64,000 nucleotides of DNA from Bradyrhizobium sp. Tv2a-2 (GTDB lineage: Bacteria > Pseudomonadota > Alphaproteobacteria > Rhizobiales > Xanthobacteraceae), in NCBI RefSeq assembly GCF_000472425.1, contig NZ_AXAI01000009.1, positions 275,712-339,711 of the forward strand, in the 5' to 3' direction. A program made the position numbers and the translations under genes. Positions 17,894-26,401 of this stretch are shown here, piece after piece. Below the pieces are notes generated by a model that ran no database searches, had not been told where the DNA came from, and worked only from the letters and a program-made list of their open reading frames with translations. Numbering within the stretch: position 1 is the stretch's first letter; each line of letters starts with the position of its first letter.

Positions 17894-18565
17894 GTGCGCC
17901 TGCTCGTTGTTGAGGACGATCCGGATCTTAACCGCCAGCTCACCACCGCGTTGAGCGATGCGGGATATGTGGTCGATCGGGCATTCGATGGAGAGGAGGG
18001 GCACTATCTCGGCGACAGTGAGCCCTATGACGCAGTGGTGCTCGATATCGGCCTGCCCAAGATGGACGGCATCTCGGTCCTGGAGTCATGGCGCCGCAAC
18101 GGCCGCGCGATGCCGGTCCTGATCCTCACCGCCCGCGATCGCTGGAGCGACAAGGTGCAGGGTTTTGATGCTGGCGCCGACGATTATGTCGCAAAGCCGT
18201 TTCACCTTGAGGAGGTACTGGCACGAATCCGTGCGCTGCTGCGCCGCGCTACCGGACACGCGCAGAGCGAGCTCGTCTGCGGACCGGTTGCGCTGGATAC
18301 GCGCACCAACAAGGTTTCCGTCTCGGGCAATCCGGTCAAGATGACCTCGCACGAGTACCGCCTGCTGCAATACCTGATGCATCATGCCGGCCGCGTGGTC
18401 TCGCGCACCGAGCTCGTCGAGCATCTCTACGACCAGGACTTCGACCGCGACTCCAACACCATCGAGGTGTTCGTGGGCCGCATCCGCAAGAAGCTCGACG
18501 TCGACATCATCCAGACCGTGCGCGGGCTCGGCTATCTCCTGGCGCCGCCGCCGAACGGGGCGTGA
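17894..18565 (+). CDS. feuP: OmpR/PhoP-family response regulator, FeuP-like
   Basis: The 223-residue protein has an N-terminal receiver (acidic Asp8-Asp9, phospho-Asp51 in VVLDIGLPKMDG, Thr in LTARDRWSDK, Lys in AKPFH). The C-terminal winged helix contains MTSHEYRLLQYLMHH and a recognition segment with RDSNTIEVFVGRIRKK. The pattern ELVEHLYDQDFDRDSNT is characteristic of rhizobial FeuP. The start is the GTG at 17894, giving the usual MRLLVVEDD-type N-terminus. It is followed by its kinase gene 88 bases downstream. In Sinorhizobium, FeuPQ controls cyclic glucan export genes and envelope functions; that role is assumed here from similarity. Confidence 0.85.
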   Translation: MRLLVVEDDPDLNRQLTTALSDAGYVVDRAFDGEEGHYLGDSEPYDAVVLDIGLPKMDGISVLESWRRNGRAMPVLILTARDRWSDKVQGFDAGADDYVAKPFHLEEVLARIRALLRRATGHAQSELVCGPVALDTRTNKVSVSGNPVKMTSHEYRLLQYLMHHAGRVVSRTELVEHLYDQDFDRDSNTIEVFVGRIRKKLDVDIIQTVRGLGYLLAPPPNGA

Positions 18566-18653
18566 TCCAGGGCGGGACTAGCGGCGCGATACTGCGTTTA
18601 CTTTTCTCGCTTGAACCGTGGCCTGCGGCACCACTTTTCGTTATTGTGATTCC

Positions 18654-20030
18654 ATGCGCCGCAGTTCGCTCGCGACCCGGCTGTTTCTCTCTGCGACCGC
18701 CTGGGTGGTGGTGATTCTCGTCATCACCGGTTTCGTTCTCTCCTCCGTCTATCGGGACGCGACCGAGCGCGCCTTCGATCGCCGGCTCAACCTCTACCTG
18801 CGGACGCTGATCGCCGAGGTCGCAACCCCGGACGAGCCGCCGGACCGGCAATTCCAGTCGCTGGGCGAGCCGCTGTTCGAGCTGCCGCTGTCAGGCTGGT
18901 ACTGGCAGATCACCCGCACCGATACTGACAAGCCGGACGTGCGCGCCTCGCGCTCGCTGTGGGACAAGAAGCTGCCCAAGCTCGAGGACCAGGGCATCGA
19001 GCTTACGCCTGCCGGGATCCGCATCGGCTATGTCGACGGGCCCGAGGGCCAGACCCTGCGGATCGTGGAGCGGCAGGTCGATCTCGGCGCCGACGGCAAG
19101 TTTCTGGTGGCGGTGGCGGGCGACGCAAGCGAGATTTTCGATGAGACCCGCAGCTTCGATTATTATCTCGGTGGCACCTTTGCCGCGCTCGGCATCGTGC
19201 TGCTGCTCACCACGATCTTCCAGGTCCGCTTCGGCCTTGCGCCGCTCAAGCGCATCTCGGAAGCGATCGCCGACATCCGTTCGGGACGGACGGAACGGCT
19301 GGAGGGCAATTTTCCCGTCGAGATTGCGCCGCTCGCACGCGAGACCAACGCGCTGATCGATGCCAATCGCGGCATTGTCGAGCGCGCCCGCACTCATGTC
19401 GGCAACCTCGCGCACGCGATCAAGACGCCGCTGTCGGTGATCGTCAACGAAGCCTCGGCCCATGGCCTCGATCCGTTCGCCAGCAAGGTCCTCGAGCAGG
19501 CCGAGGTGATGCGCAACCAGGTAGCGCACCATCTGGAGCGGGCGCGCATCGCCGCGCGCGTCTCCATCGTCGCGACCGTCACCGAGGTGGCACCCGCTAT
19601 CGAGGCGCTGCGGCGGACCATGGAGAAGATCCACCGCGACCGCGGCATCACCATTGAGGTCAAGGCCGACCCGCATGCCCGCTTTCGCGGCGAACGGCAG
19701 GACCTCGAGGAGATGGCCGGCAACCTCGTCGACAATGCCTGCAAATGGGCGTCCTCGCAGGTCTTCATCGAGGTGCTGATGGAGCGCCCCGCCGAGTCCG
19801 GCGCGGGCCCGGTGCTGCGCATCATTGTCGATGACGACGGCCGCGGCCTCTCGGCGGTCGAACGCGCCCAGGTCTCGCGCCGCGGGCAGCGGCTCGATGA
19901 ATCCAAGCCCGGTTCGGGGCTGGGGCTATCGATCGTGACCGATCTTGCCGCGCTCTATGGCGGCAGCCTGTCGCTCGGCACCGCGCCGATCGGAGGCTTG
20001 AGGGCCGAATTGCTCCTTCCTGCGATGTGA
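18654..20030 (+). CDS. feuQ: Sensor histidine kinase, FeuQ-like
   Basis: The 458-residue inner-membrane kinase has transmembrane helices at about residues 10-32 and 165-188 flanking a periplasmic sensor region with LPLSGWYWQITRTD. A HAMP region (APLKRISEAIADIRSG) follows, then the dimerisation helix with the phospho-His in LAHAIKTPLSV. The ATPase domain shows NLVDNACKWA, DDDGRGLS and GSGLGLSIV. The start at 18654 gives the normal short cytoplasmic N-terminus. It follows feuP on the same strand and is its cognate kinase. Its periplasmic ligand is not visible from sequence. Confidence 0.87.
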   Translation: MRRSSLATRLFLSATAWVVVILVITGFVLSSVYRDATERAFDRRLNLYLRTLIAEVATPDEPPDRQFQSLGEPLFELPLSGWYWQITRTDTDKPDVRASRSLWDKKLPKLEDQGIELTPAGIRIGYVDGPEGQTLRIVERQVDLGADGKFLVAVAGDASEIFDETRSFDYYLGGTFAALGIVLLLTTIFQVRFGLAPLKRISEAIADIRSGRTERLEGNFPVEIAPLARETNALIDANRGIVERARTHVGNLAHAIKTPLSVIVNEASAHGLDPFASKVLEQAEVMRNQVAHHLERARIAARVSIVATVTEVAPAIEALRRTMEKIHRDRGITIEVKADPHARFRGERQDLEEMAGNLVDNACKWASSQVFIEVLMERPAESGAGPVLRIIVDDDGRGLSAVERAQVSRRGQRLDESKPGSGLGLSIVTDLAALYGGSLSLGTAPIGGLRAELLLPAM

Positions 20031-20192
20031 ACCCGCGTATGCTGCATCGAAAAACCGGATTATCGGTCGATTTGGCGCAAAGCCGTTAGCCCTAAATTCG
20101 TCATTCCTAAAGGACTTCTTAACGGCGTGGCCCATATGGTGGCCGAGGTACGCGGTGACCGTCCGCGCCACAGAAAGTGCTGATCCGTCCGT

Positions 20193-21590
20193 ATGAGCCA
20201 GACGTTACAGGAGCGGCTGAAGGATTATCTCGCGCAGCTTCCGCCGCGATCGCAGGCGATGTTGATGCGGGCTTTTGAGGGCGCGCTCGAGCGCGGCGAG
20301 GACACCGCGGTCGCGACCTTCGTGCTCGAGGCGCTGCGCAAGATCGTTCGCGGCAGCGACGACGCACAGCCGCGCAGCGATGATCCGGCACGACTGCTGT
20401 TCCGTCCGCTGGAACCGTTCCTGGTCGATGGCAGCATGCCAACACGTCCGGGCCAGATCCGCCGCAGCTCGCTGGTGCCGATCTGGCAGTGGCTCCTCCG
20501 TGACGGTGCACCGGAGCACGCAAGCGCATTCGAAGCGATGCTGGCAAGCGGCGAAGGCGGGAAGGGACCGCACCTCGAAATAGCCGTCCGCAAGCTCCAG
20601 CTCGCCACGGCCGAGGCCATCGTCAAGATCGCGGGCCCCGCGGCCGGCGGCGACAAGCAGCGTGCGCTGAGCCGTGTCGGCCAGCCCAGCGTCGTCGAGG
20701 ATCTGATGTCGGTTGGCGCCGTGCTGCAGGCGCGCGAGGCGCTGGACGGGCTCAATGGCAGGCTGCCCGGCTATTTGCGCGCATTCGGCGACTCCCAGAT
20801 GGAGCAGGTGCTCGCCGGGCTCAACGTTCCCTCGCTGCAGACACCGATGCTGTTGCCGTTTGCCCTGTCGCTCGTCATACAGCGCCTGAGCGCACCCTGG
20901 CAGATCATCCGCCTCGCCATCAGGATGGCGGCGTCAGACGACGAGATCCGCGTCGCCGCCATCCCGCTCGGCGTCGCCGTGACCATCGCGCTGCATGATC
21001 TGTCGGGCCGCGCCGCGGGGCTGCGGGCCGACATCAGGCGCGGCCACTTCGCCAATGTCGCCGAAAATCTCAAGGCGCTGCACGACGGCGTGCGGGGCCT
21101 GCGCACCGAGCTCGACCTGCGCACCGAATCGACCTGGGGCAGGCAGCTGACGTCGATCCGCGCCGAGATTTCCAACGCGCTGCAGTCGGAAATCGACAGC
21201 GTGCCCGGCCGCGTCCGCCGCATCCTGCGCCAGCGCCCCGACAAGGACATCGTCGCCGGCGCCCGGATTGACACCGCCGATGTCGACGAGGTCGTCGCGC
21301 TGATCGATTTCGTCGCGGTCTGCCGCACCTATGCGAGCGAGCTCGCCATCAACGAGGTGACGTTGCGGACCTATTCCGACCTGCAGCAATATGTCGAGCA
21401 GGCGACGGAAGCGCTGGTGCAATCGCTGCGCGGCAGCGACGTGAGGGCGCGCGCCTACCGACAGATGCAGGTGGCCGCGGCCATCAAGTTCTGCGAGGCG
21501 CTGTTCGGCCGTGACTATGCGTCGCTGATGAGCCGGGCGGCCGAAAATGCGCTGACCGGCGAACGCAAGTCCGCTTCGCGCGCTGGTTAA
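20193..21590 (+). CDS. Conserved-looking hypothetical protein, mostly helical
   Basis: The 465-residue product has no signal peptide and no clear transmembrane helix. One hydrophobic patch near residues 215-230 (TPMLLPFALSLVIQRL) may be buried. The sequence is rich in Ala, Arg, Leu and Glu with long amphipathic helices and no cysteine clusters or nucleotide-binding loops. A moderately conserved-looking segment is VRAFGDSQ-like (LRAFGDSQMEQVLAGL). It follows feuPQ on the same strand after 162 bases. I do not recognise the family; the length, codon use and absence of competing frames make it a real gene. Confidence 0.7.
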   Translation: MSQTLQERLKDYLAQLPPRSQAMLMRAFEGALERGEDTAVATFVLEALRKIVRGSDDAQPRSDDPARLLFRPLEPFLVDGSMPTRPGQIRRSSLVPIWQWLLRDGAPEHASAFEAMLASGEGGKGPHLEIAVRKLQLATAEAIVKIAGPAAGGDKQRALSRVGQPSVVEDLMSVGAVLQAREALDGLNGRLPGYLRAFGDSQMEQVLAGLNVPSLQTPMLLPFALSLVIQRLSAPWQIIRLAIRMAASDDEIRVAAIPLGVAVTIALHDLSGRAAGLRADIRRGHFANVAENLKALHDGVRGLRTELDLRTESTWGRQLTSIRAEISNALQSEIDSVPGRVRRILRQRPDKDIVAGARIDTADVDEVVALIDFVAVCRTYASELAINEVTLRTYSDLQQYVEQATEALVQSLRGSDVRARAYRQMQVAAAIKFCEALFGRDYASLMSRAAENALTGERKSASRAG

Positions 21591-21677
21591 AGTAGCGCTA
21601 TATCTACAATTCCAGGTTGACGAAGGCCGGGCGGGTTCGTACGGTCATGGGTGTGAAACGCATTGCCCCTTCGATAA

Positions 21678-21947
21678 ATGAATTCAGCCATCAACTTTAT
21701 TGAACTCGAGAATCAGGTCATTACGGCGACCTACCGGAACCTGATGGTCACGGCGAAAGTCGTGCTGGTGGAGAGCACGAGCGGCGCGCAGCTGCCCAAT
21801 CCGGTCACGACCATCTCCTCGCCGTTGCCGGCAGGCGCGCTCCGCATCCGGCTGCCGGCCGCGGTCAGGCCGGGGACCTATTATTTGATGGCCCTCAACG
21901 GCCATGGCGAGCCCGCGGCCCGCAGCGCCGACTTCCGTATCGACTAA
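21678..21947 (+). CDS. Small hypothetical beta-rich protein
   Basis: The 89-residue product starts MNSAINFIELENQVITATYR. Its alternating hydrophobic pattern (VTAKVVLVE, GALRIRLPAAVRPGTYYLMAL) suggests a small beta-sandwich. PGTYYLMALNGHGEPA resembles the end of carbohydrate-binding or galactose-oxidase-like domains (DUF1929 type), which usually read PGYYMLFVLN. It could be a free-standing domain of that kind; this is a weak analogy. The ribosome-binding site is poor. It lies between the hypothetical gene and ccmI. Confidence 0.5.
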   Translation: MNSAINFIELENQVITATYRNLMVTAKVVLVESTSGAQLPNPVTTISSPLPAGALRIRLPAAVRPGTYYLMALNGHGEPAARSADFRID

Positions 21948-22081
21948 ACAATTACTATTGCTCGACTTTCGAGACGGGATCACTGGCGGCAATTTGATAA
22001 TTGTCAATTGCCCGCAGCGGGAGCCGTGGTGTAAAGCGGCACAATCATGCGCAAGTGAGCCCACCCTCCGGAACCCACCCG

Positions 22082-23182
22082 ATGACGCTATGGTTTGTGT
22101 TCGCGCTTATGACGGCCGCGGCGATCTTCGCCGTCTTGTTGCCGCTCGGCCTGCGCGGCAGCAAGCCTAGCCAGGGGAGCGAGGCGACCGTCTACAAGGA
22201 CCAGCTTGTCGAGATCGATCGCGACCTCGCTGCCGGCCTGATTGCGGCGGGCGAGGCCGACGCTGCGCGCACCGAGATCGGCCGTCGCCTGCTTGCCGCC
22301 GCCGACCCCAAGAACAGTCCGCCGCTGCAGTCGAACCAGGCGCTGCGCCGGCTCGCGGCGGTGGTGGCGCTGGTCGGGCTGCCGGCGGTGGCGCTTGCCG
22401 TCTATCTGCCGATGGGTTCGCCGCGCCTGCCGGACTTTCCCTTGGCCGCACGCAGCCGTGCCCCGGACGCCCAGCCGCTCGACGGCCTGGTTGCACAGGT
22501 CGAGCAGCATCTGGAACAGAACCCGACCGACGGCCGCGGCTGGAGCGTGCTGGCGCCGGTCTTGCTGCGGCTTGGCCGCTATGACGAGGCGGTGCGCGCC
22601 TTCCGCAACTCGCTCACCTATGGCGGCGAGAGCGCGGAGCGGCATGCCGATCTCGGCGAGGCCCTGGCTGCGGCCGCGAACGGCGTCGTCACGGCCGAGG
22701 CAAAGAGTGAGTTCGATCGCGCGCTCGCGCTCAACGCCGACGAGGTCAAGGCGAGCTATTTCCTGGGCCTTGCCGCGGAACAGGACGGCCGCAAGGCCGA
22801 CGCGGCGAAGATCTGGCATGCCATGCTCGACAAGGCTGCACCCGATGCGCCGTGGCGGCCGCTGGTGCAGGCGGCCTTGCTGCGGGTCGGCAGCCCGGCG
22901 GCGCCCGCTCTCTCGGATCAGACGGTCGCCGCCGCGCAGGACATGAAGGCGGACGACCGCGAAGCCATGATCCGCGGCATGGTCGATCGACTGGCGACCC
23001 GGTTGAAGCAGAATGGCGATGATGTCGAGGGTTGGTTGCGGCTGGTGCGCGCCTATCTTGTCATGGGCGACCGCGACAAGGCGAAGAGCGCGCTCAGCGA
23101 CGCCCGGCAGGCGGTCGCCAACGATGCCGAGCGCCTGCGTCAGCTCAACGAGGGGCTGAAGACTCTCGGGATCGACGGATGA
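22082..23182 (+). CDS. ccmI: Cytochrome c biogenesis protein CcmI (TPR apocytochrome chaperone)
   Basis: The 366-residue product has an N-terminal helix (MTLWFVFALMTAAAIFAVLLPLGL), a coiled region with the CcmI signature VYKDQLVEIDRDLAAGLI, and a second helix at about residues 87-107. A periplasmic TPR region follows (GWSVLAPVLLRLGRYDEAVRAF, and further repeats to the end). CcmI presents apocytochrome c to the haem ligase complex. The start at 22082 gives the short N-out leader typical of the family. It is the first gene of the ccmI-ccmE-ccmF-ccmH operon. Confidence 0.93.
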   Translation: MTLWFVFALMTAAAIFAVLLPLGLRGSKPSQGSEATVYKDQLVEIDRDLAAGLIAAGEADAARTEIGRRLLAAADPKNSPPLQSNQALRRLAAVVALVGLPAVALAVYLPMGSPRLPDFPLAARSRAPDAQPLDGLVAQVEQHLEQNPTDGRGWSVLAPVLLRLGRYDEAVRAFRNSLTYGGESAERHADLGEALAAAANGVVTAEAKSEFDRALALNADEVKASYFLGLAAEQDGRKADAAKIWHAMLDKAAPDAPWRPLVQAALLRVGSPAAPALSDQTVAAAQDMKADDREAMIRGMVDRLATRLKQNGDDVEGWLRLVRAYLVMGDRDKAKSALSDARQAVANDAERLRQLNEGLKTLGIDG

Positions 23183-23210
23183 ACGTCACACGAAATTCCA
23201 GGGCAGGCTC

Positions 23211-23708
23211 ATGACACGCAAGCAGCGGCGCCTGACGATGATCGGATGTGCACTCGCCGTGCTCGGCTTCGCCGCAGGGCTCGTGCTTTATTCACTGCGC
23301 GACTCCATCGTCTTCTTTTCGACACCCGCCATGGTGGGCGAGCAGCACATCGCGCCGGGCAAGCGTTTCAGGCTCGGCGGCCTGGTGCAGCCGGGCTCGC
23401 TCAAACGCGGCGACAATCTTGCCGTGACTTTCGAGGTCGCCGACGGCACGGCCAAGCTGCCGGTCGCCTATAAGGGGCTCCTGCCCGACCTGTTCCGCGA
23501 AGGGCAGGGCGTGGTCGCTGAGGGTTCGCTCGACAACGCCGGTGTGTTCCAAGCCGACACCGTGCTCGCCAAGCATGACGAGACCTACATGCCCAAGGAA
23601 GTCGCCGATGCCCTGAAGAAGCAGGGGCACTGGAAGGACGACTACGCCGCCAAGCCGGGCGGTGGCATGGCCGCGCAGGCCGGGCAGGGGCAGGGAGCGA
23701 CGCGATGA
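23211..23708 (+). CDS. ccmE: Cytochrome c maturation haem chaperone CcmE
   Basis: The 165-residue protein has a short cytoplasmic N-terminus, one transmembrane helix (about residues 10-28) and a periplasmic OB-fold domain. The haem is carried covalently on His122 in KHDETYMP, with Tyr126 following, as in the family. FRLGGLVQPGS and GLLPDLFREGQG are conserved. The glycine-rich C-terminal tail is probably disordered. Its TGA overlaps the ccmF ATG (ATGA). Confidence 0.96.
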   Translation: MTRKQRRLTMIGCALAVLGFAAGLVLYSLRDSIVFFSTPAMVGEQHIAPGKRFRLGGLVQPGSLKRGDNLAVTFEVADGTAKLPVAYKGLLPDLFREGQGVVAEGSLDNAGVFQADTVLAKHDETYMPKEVADALKKQGHWKDDYAAKPGGGMAAQAGQGQGATR

Positions 23709-25687
23709 TTGTCGAAGGCGGACATTATGCGCTGGTGCTGGCGCTCGCACTTGCGCTGATCCAGTCCACGGTGCCGCTGCTGGGTGCGCGCTGGCGCGAT
23801 CCGGCGCTGATGAATGTCGCGCGTTCCACTGCGCTCGCACAGCTTCTGTTCGTCGGCGTGTCGTTTGCGGCGCTGGTGACGTTGCATGTCACCTCGGATT
23901 TCTCCGTGCTCAACGTGTACGAGAACTCGCATTCGATGAAACCACTGATCTACAAGATCACCGGCGTCTGGGGCAGTCATGAAGGCTCGATGCTGCTCTG
24001 GGTCTCGATTCTCGCGCTGTTTGGCGGCCTGCTTGCGGCCTTCGGCAACAATCTGCCGCTGTCCCTGCGCGCGCATGTGCTGGCCGTGCAGGCCTGGATC
24101 GCGAGCGCGTTCTATCTCTTCATCCTGACCACCTCGAATCCGTTCCTGCGCATTCCCAATCCGCCGATGGAGGGTCGCGATCTCAATCCGGTGCTGCAGG
24201 ACATTGGGCTCGCGGTGCATCCGCCGATGCTCTATCTCGGCTATGTCGGCTTCTCGATCTCATTCTCCTTCGCAATCGCAGCCCTGCTGGAAGGCCGCAT
24301 TGATGCCGCCTGGGCCCGCTGGGTGCGGCCGTGGACGCTGCTTGCCTGGATATTCCTGACCCTTGGCATCGCCATGGGCTCCTACTGGGCCTATTACGAG
24401 CTCGGCTGGGGCGGCTGGTGGTTCTGGGATCCGGTCGAGAACGCCTCGCTGATGCCATGGCTTGCCGGCACCGCGCTGTTGCACTCGGCGCTGGTGATGG
24501 AGAAGCGCAATGCGCTGAAGGTCTGGACCATCCTGCTTTCGATCCTGACCTTCTCGCTGTCGCTCTTGGGCACCTTCCTGGTGCGCTCGGGCGTGCTTAC
24601 CTCGGTGCACGCCTTCGCCACCGATCCGACGCGCGGCGTGTTCATCCTCTTGATCCTCTGCGTCTTCATCGGCGGCAGTCTGACGCTGTTTGCCGGGCGC
24701 GCCTCACGGCTGAAGCAAGGCGGCCTGTTCGCGCCGATCTCGCGCGAGGGAGCGCTCGTCCTCAACAACCTCTTCCTCACCACGGCCTGCGCGACCGTGC
24801 TGGTCGGCACGCTTTATCCGCTGGTGCTGGAGGTTCTGACCGGCGACAAGATCTCGGTCGGCGCGCCCTTCTTCAATCTGACCTTTGCTCCCTTGTTCGT
24901 GCCCTTGATGGCCGCGGTTCCGTTCGGGCCGATGTTGGCCTGGAAGCGCGGCGATCTCCTGGCCGCGACGCAACGCCTGACCGCCGCCGGCATCGCCGCG
25001 TTATCGGCTATCGCGCTGGCCTGGGCCTGGGCGCGCGGGGGTGCTGCGCTCGCACCGCTCGCCATTGGGCTCGCGGTGTTCGTGATCGGCGGCGCGATCA
25101 CCGATATTGCCGAGCGCACCGGATTATTCCGCGTGCCGTTTGCCATCGCGCTGCGGCGGGCGCGCGGGTTGCCGCGCTCGGCCTGGGGTACCGCCTTTGC
25201 GCATGCCGGCATCGGCGTCGCGCTGATCGGAATCGTCTGCGAGACGACCTGGAACAGCGAATTTATCGGCACCATGAAGCCGCGCGACACCGTCGACGTC
25301 GCCGGCTATTCGCTCACCCTCAACGGAGTGGTGCAGCGGCAGGGACCGAATTATCGCGAGCAGGTCGCGAGCTTCATGGTCTCGATCGACGGCGAGCCGC
25401 TCAGCACGATGACGCCCTCGAAACGTAGTTTCACCACGCGCGGCATGTCGACGACGGAAGCCGCGTTGCTGAGCCGCGGTTTCAGCCAGCTCTATATCTC
25501 GCTCGGCGATAGCTCGGCCGACGGTGGCACCGTGGTCCGCATCTACCACAAGCCGCTGGTGCTCCTGATCTGGTTCGGCCCCGTGCTGATGGCCTTCGGC
25601 GGCATGCTGTCGCTGTCCGACCGGCGTTTGCGCGTCGGCGTGCCCAAGGCCGCGAAGGCGCTGCGCGGCCTGCAGGCGGCGGAGTAG
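23705..25687 (+). CDS. ccmF: Haem lyase subunit CcmF
   Basis: The 660-residue inner-membrane protein has many transmembrane helices and the tryptophan-rich WWD motif GWGGWWFWDPVENASLMPWL, which presents haem for ligation. Conserved histidines lie in the nearby periplasmic loops (WGSHEGSMLLW, GLAVHPPMLYLGYVGF). It overlaps ccmE by four bases and is followed by ccmH after three bases. It joins haem from CcmE to the CXXCH of apocytochromes, with CcmH and CcmI. Full-length and intact. Confidence 0.97.
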   Translation: MIVEGGHYALVLALALALIQSTVPLLGARWRDPALMNVARSTALAQLLFVGVSFAALVTLHVTSDFSVLNVYENSHSMKPLIYKITGVWGSHEGSMLLWVSILALFGGLLAAFGNNLPLSLRAHVLAVQAWIASAFYLFILTTSNPFLRIPNPPMEGRDLNPVLQDIGLAVHPPMLYLGYVGFSISFSFAIAALLEGRIDAAWARWVRPWTLLAWIFLTLGIAMGSYWAYYELGWGGWWFWDPVENASLMPWLAGTALLHSALVMEKRNALKVWTILLSILTFSLSLLGTFLVRSGVLTSVHAFATDPTRGVFILLILCVFIGGSLTLFAGRASRLKQGGLFAPISREGALVLNNLFLTTACATVLVGTLYPLVLEVLTGDKISVGAPFFNLTFAPLFVPLMAAVPFGPMLAWKRGDLLAATQRLTAAGIAALSAIALAWAWARGGAALAPLAIGLAVFVIGGAITDIAERTGLFRVPFAIALRRARGLPRSAWGTAFAHAGIGVALIGIVCETTWNSEFIGTMKPRDTVDVAGYSLTLNGVVQRQGPNYREQVASFMVSIDGEPLSTMTPSKRSFTTRGMSTTEAALLSRGFSQLYISLGDSSADGGTVVRIYHKPLVLLIWFGPVLMAFGGMLSLSDRRLRVGVPKAAKALRGLQAAE

Positions 25688-25690
25688 AGC

Positions 25691-26173
25691 ATGCGACGCT
25701 TGCTCGCCAGCCTCTGTCTTCTTGCGGCGATCGGGCTTTCGGCCGCGCATGCCGTGCTGCCCGACGAAATGATGGCCGATCCCGCCAAGGAGGCACGCGC
25801 GCGCAACCTCTCGCACGAATTGCGCTGCATGGTGTGCCAGAACCAGTCGATCGACGATTCCGAGGCGCCATTGGCGCGCGATTTGCGCCTTCTGGTTCGT
25901 GAGCGCATCGCCGCCGGCGATAGCGATTCCCAGGTGATCGACTTCCTGGTGGCGCGCTATGGCGAGTTCGTGCTCCTGAAACCGCGATTCGAGCGGCAGA
26001 CTCTGCTGCTCTGGCTGGTTCCGCCGCTGCTGCTGTTCGGCGGTGGCGCGGTGTTGTGGATGCACACGCGGCGGCGGGCAAAAGGCGCATCCGACGCCTC
26101 CTCGCTTTCGGCGGAGGAAGAGGCAAAGCTTGCGGCGCTGATGTCCGCCGATGGACCGGCCGAAAAGTCGTGA
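25691..26173 (+). CDS. ccmH: Cytochrome c maturation thiol protein CcmH (CcmL type)
   Basis: The 160-residue protein has a signal peptide (1-20), the redox motif LRCMVCQNQSIDDSEAPLARDLR, and a C-terminal membrane anchor (about residues 105-122) followed by a charged tail. The CXXC pair reduces apocytochrome cysteines before haem attachment. In this lineage CcmH is this short form, with the TPR function supplied by CcmI. It is the last gene of the ccm operon. Confidence 0.95.
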   Translation: MRRLLASLCLLAAIGLSAAHAVLPDEMMADPAKEARARNLSHELRCMVCQNQSIDDSEAPLARDLRLLVRERIAAGDSDSQVIDFLVARYGEFVLLKPRFERQTLLLWLVPPLLLFGGGAVLWMHTRRRAKGASDASSLSAEEEAKLAALMSADGPAEKS

Positions 26174-26228
26174 CATCTGCGTTTGGCATTCATTCCCGAC
26201 CTTTCGTTGGGCGCGGAAATTCCTTGCC

Positions 26229-26254
26229 ATCGCAGGGCCTTAGCGCCCTGCGAT
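26229..26254. terminator. Perfect inverted repeat after the ccm operon
   Basis: A 10-base perfect stem (ATCGCAGGGC / GCCCTGCGAT) with a 6-base loop follows ccmH by 56 bases. No U-tract follows, so it would be a factor-dependent or pausing terminator, or protect the 3' end of the ccm message. It could also belong to the degP upstream region. Confidence 0.5.
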
Positions 26255-26401
26255 GAACTGCCGCATCAGTAACGGCCTTCATTACAAAAGTTTAACTCCG
26301 TAGCCAGCGCGCTGTAAGGCGTTACTCCCCATCTTCACACGCGAATGGTGCGCTCAAGCGCACCCGTGGGACATTTCAGCTCAGGCTCTGGAGAAAGCTT
26401 T

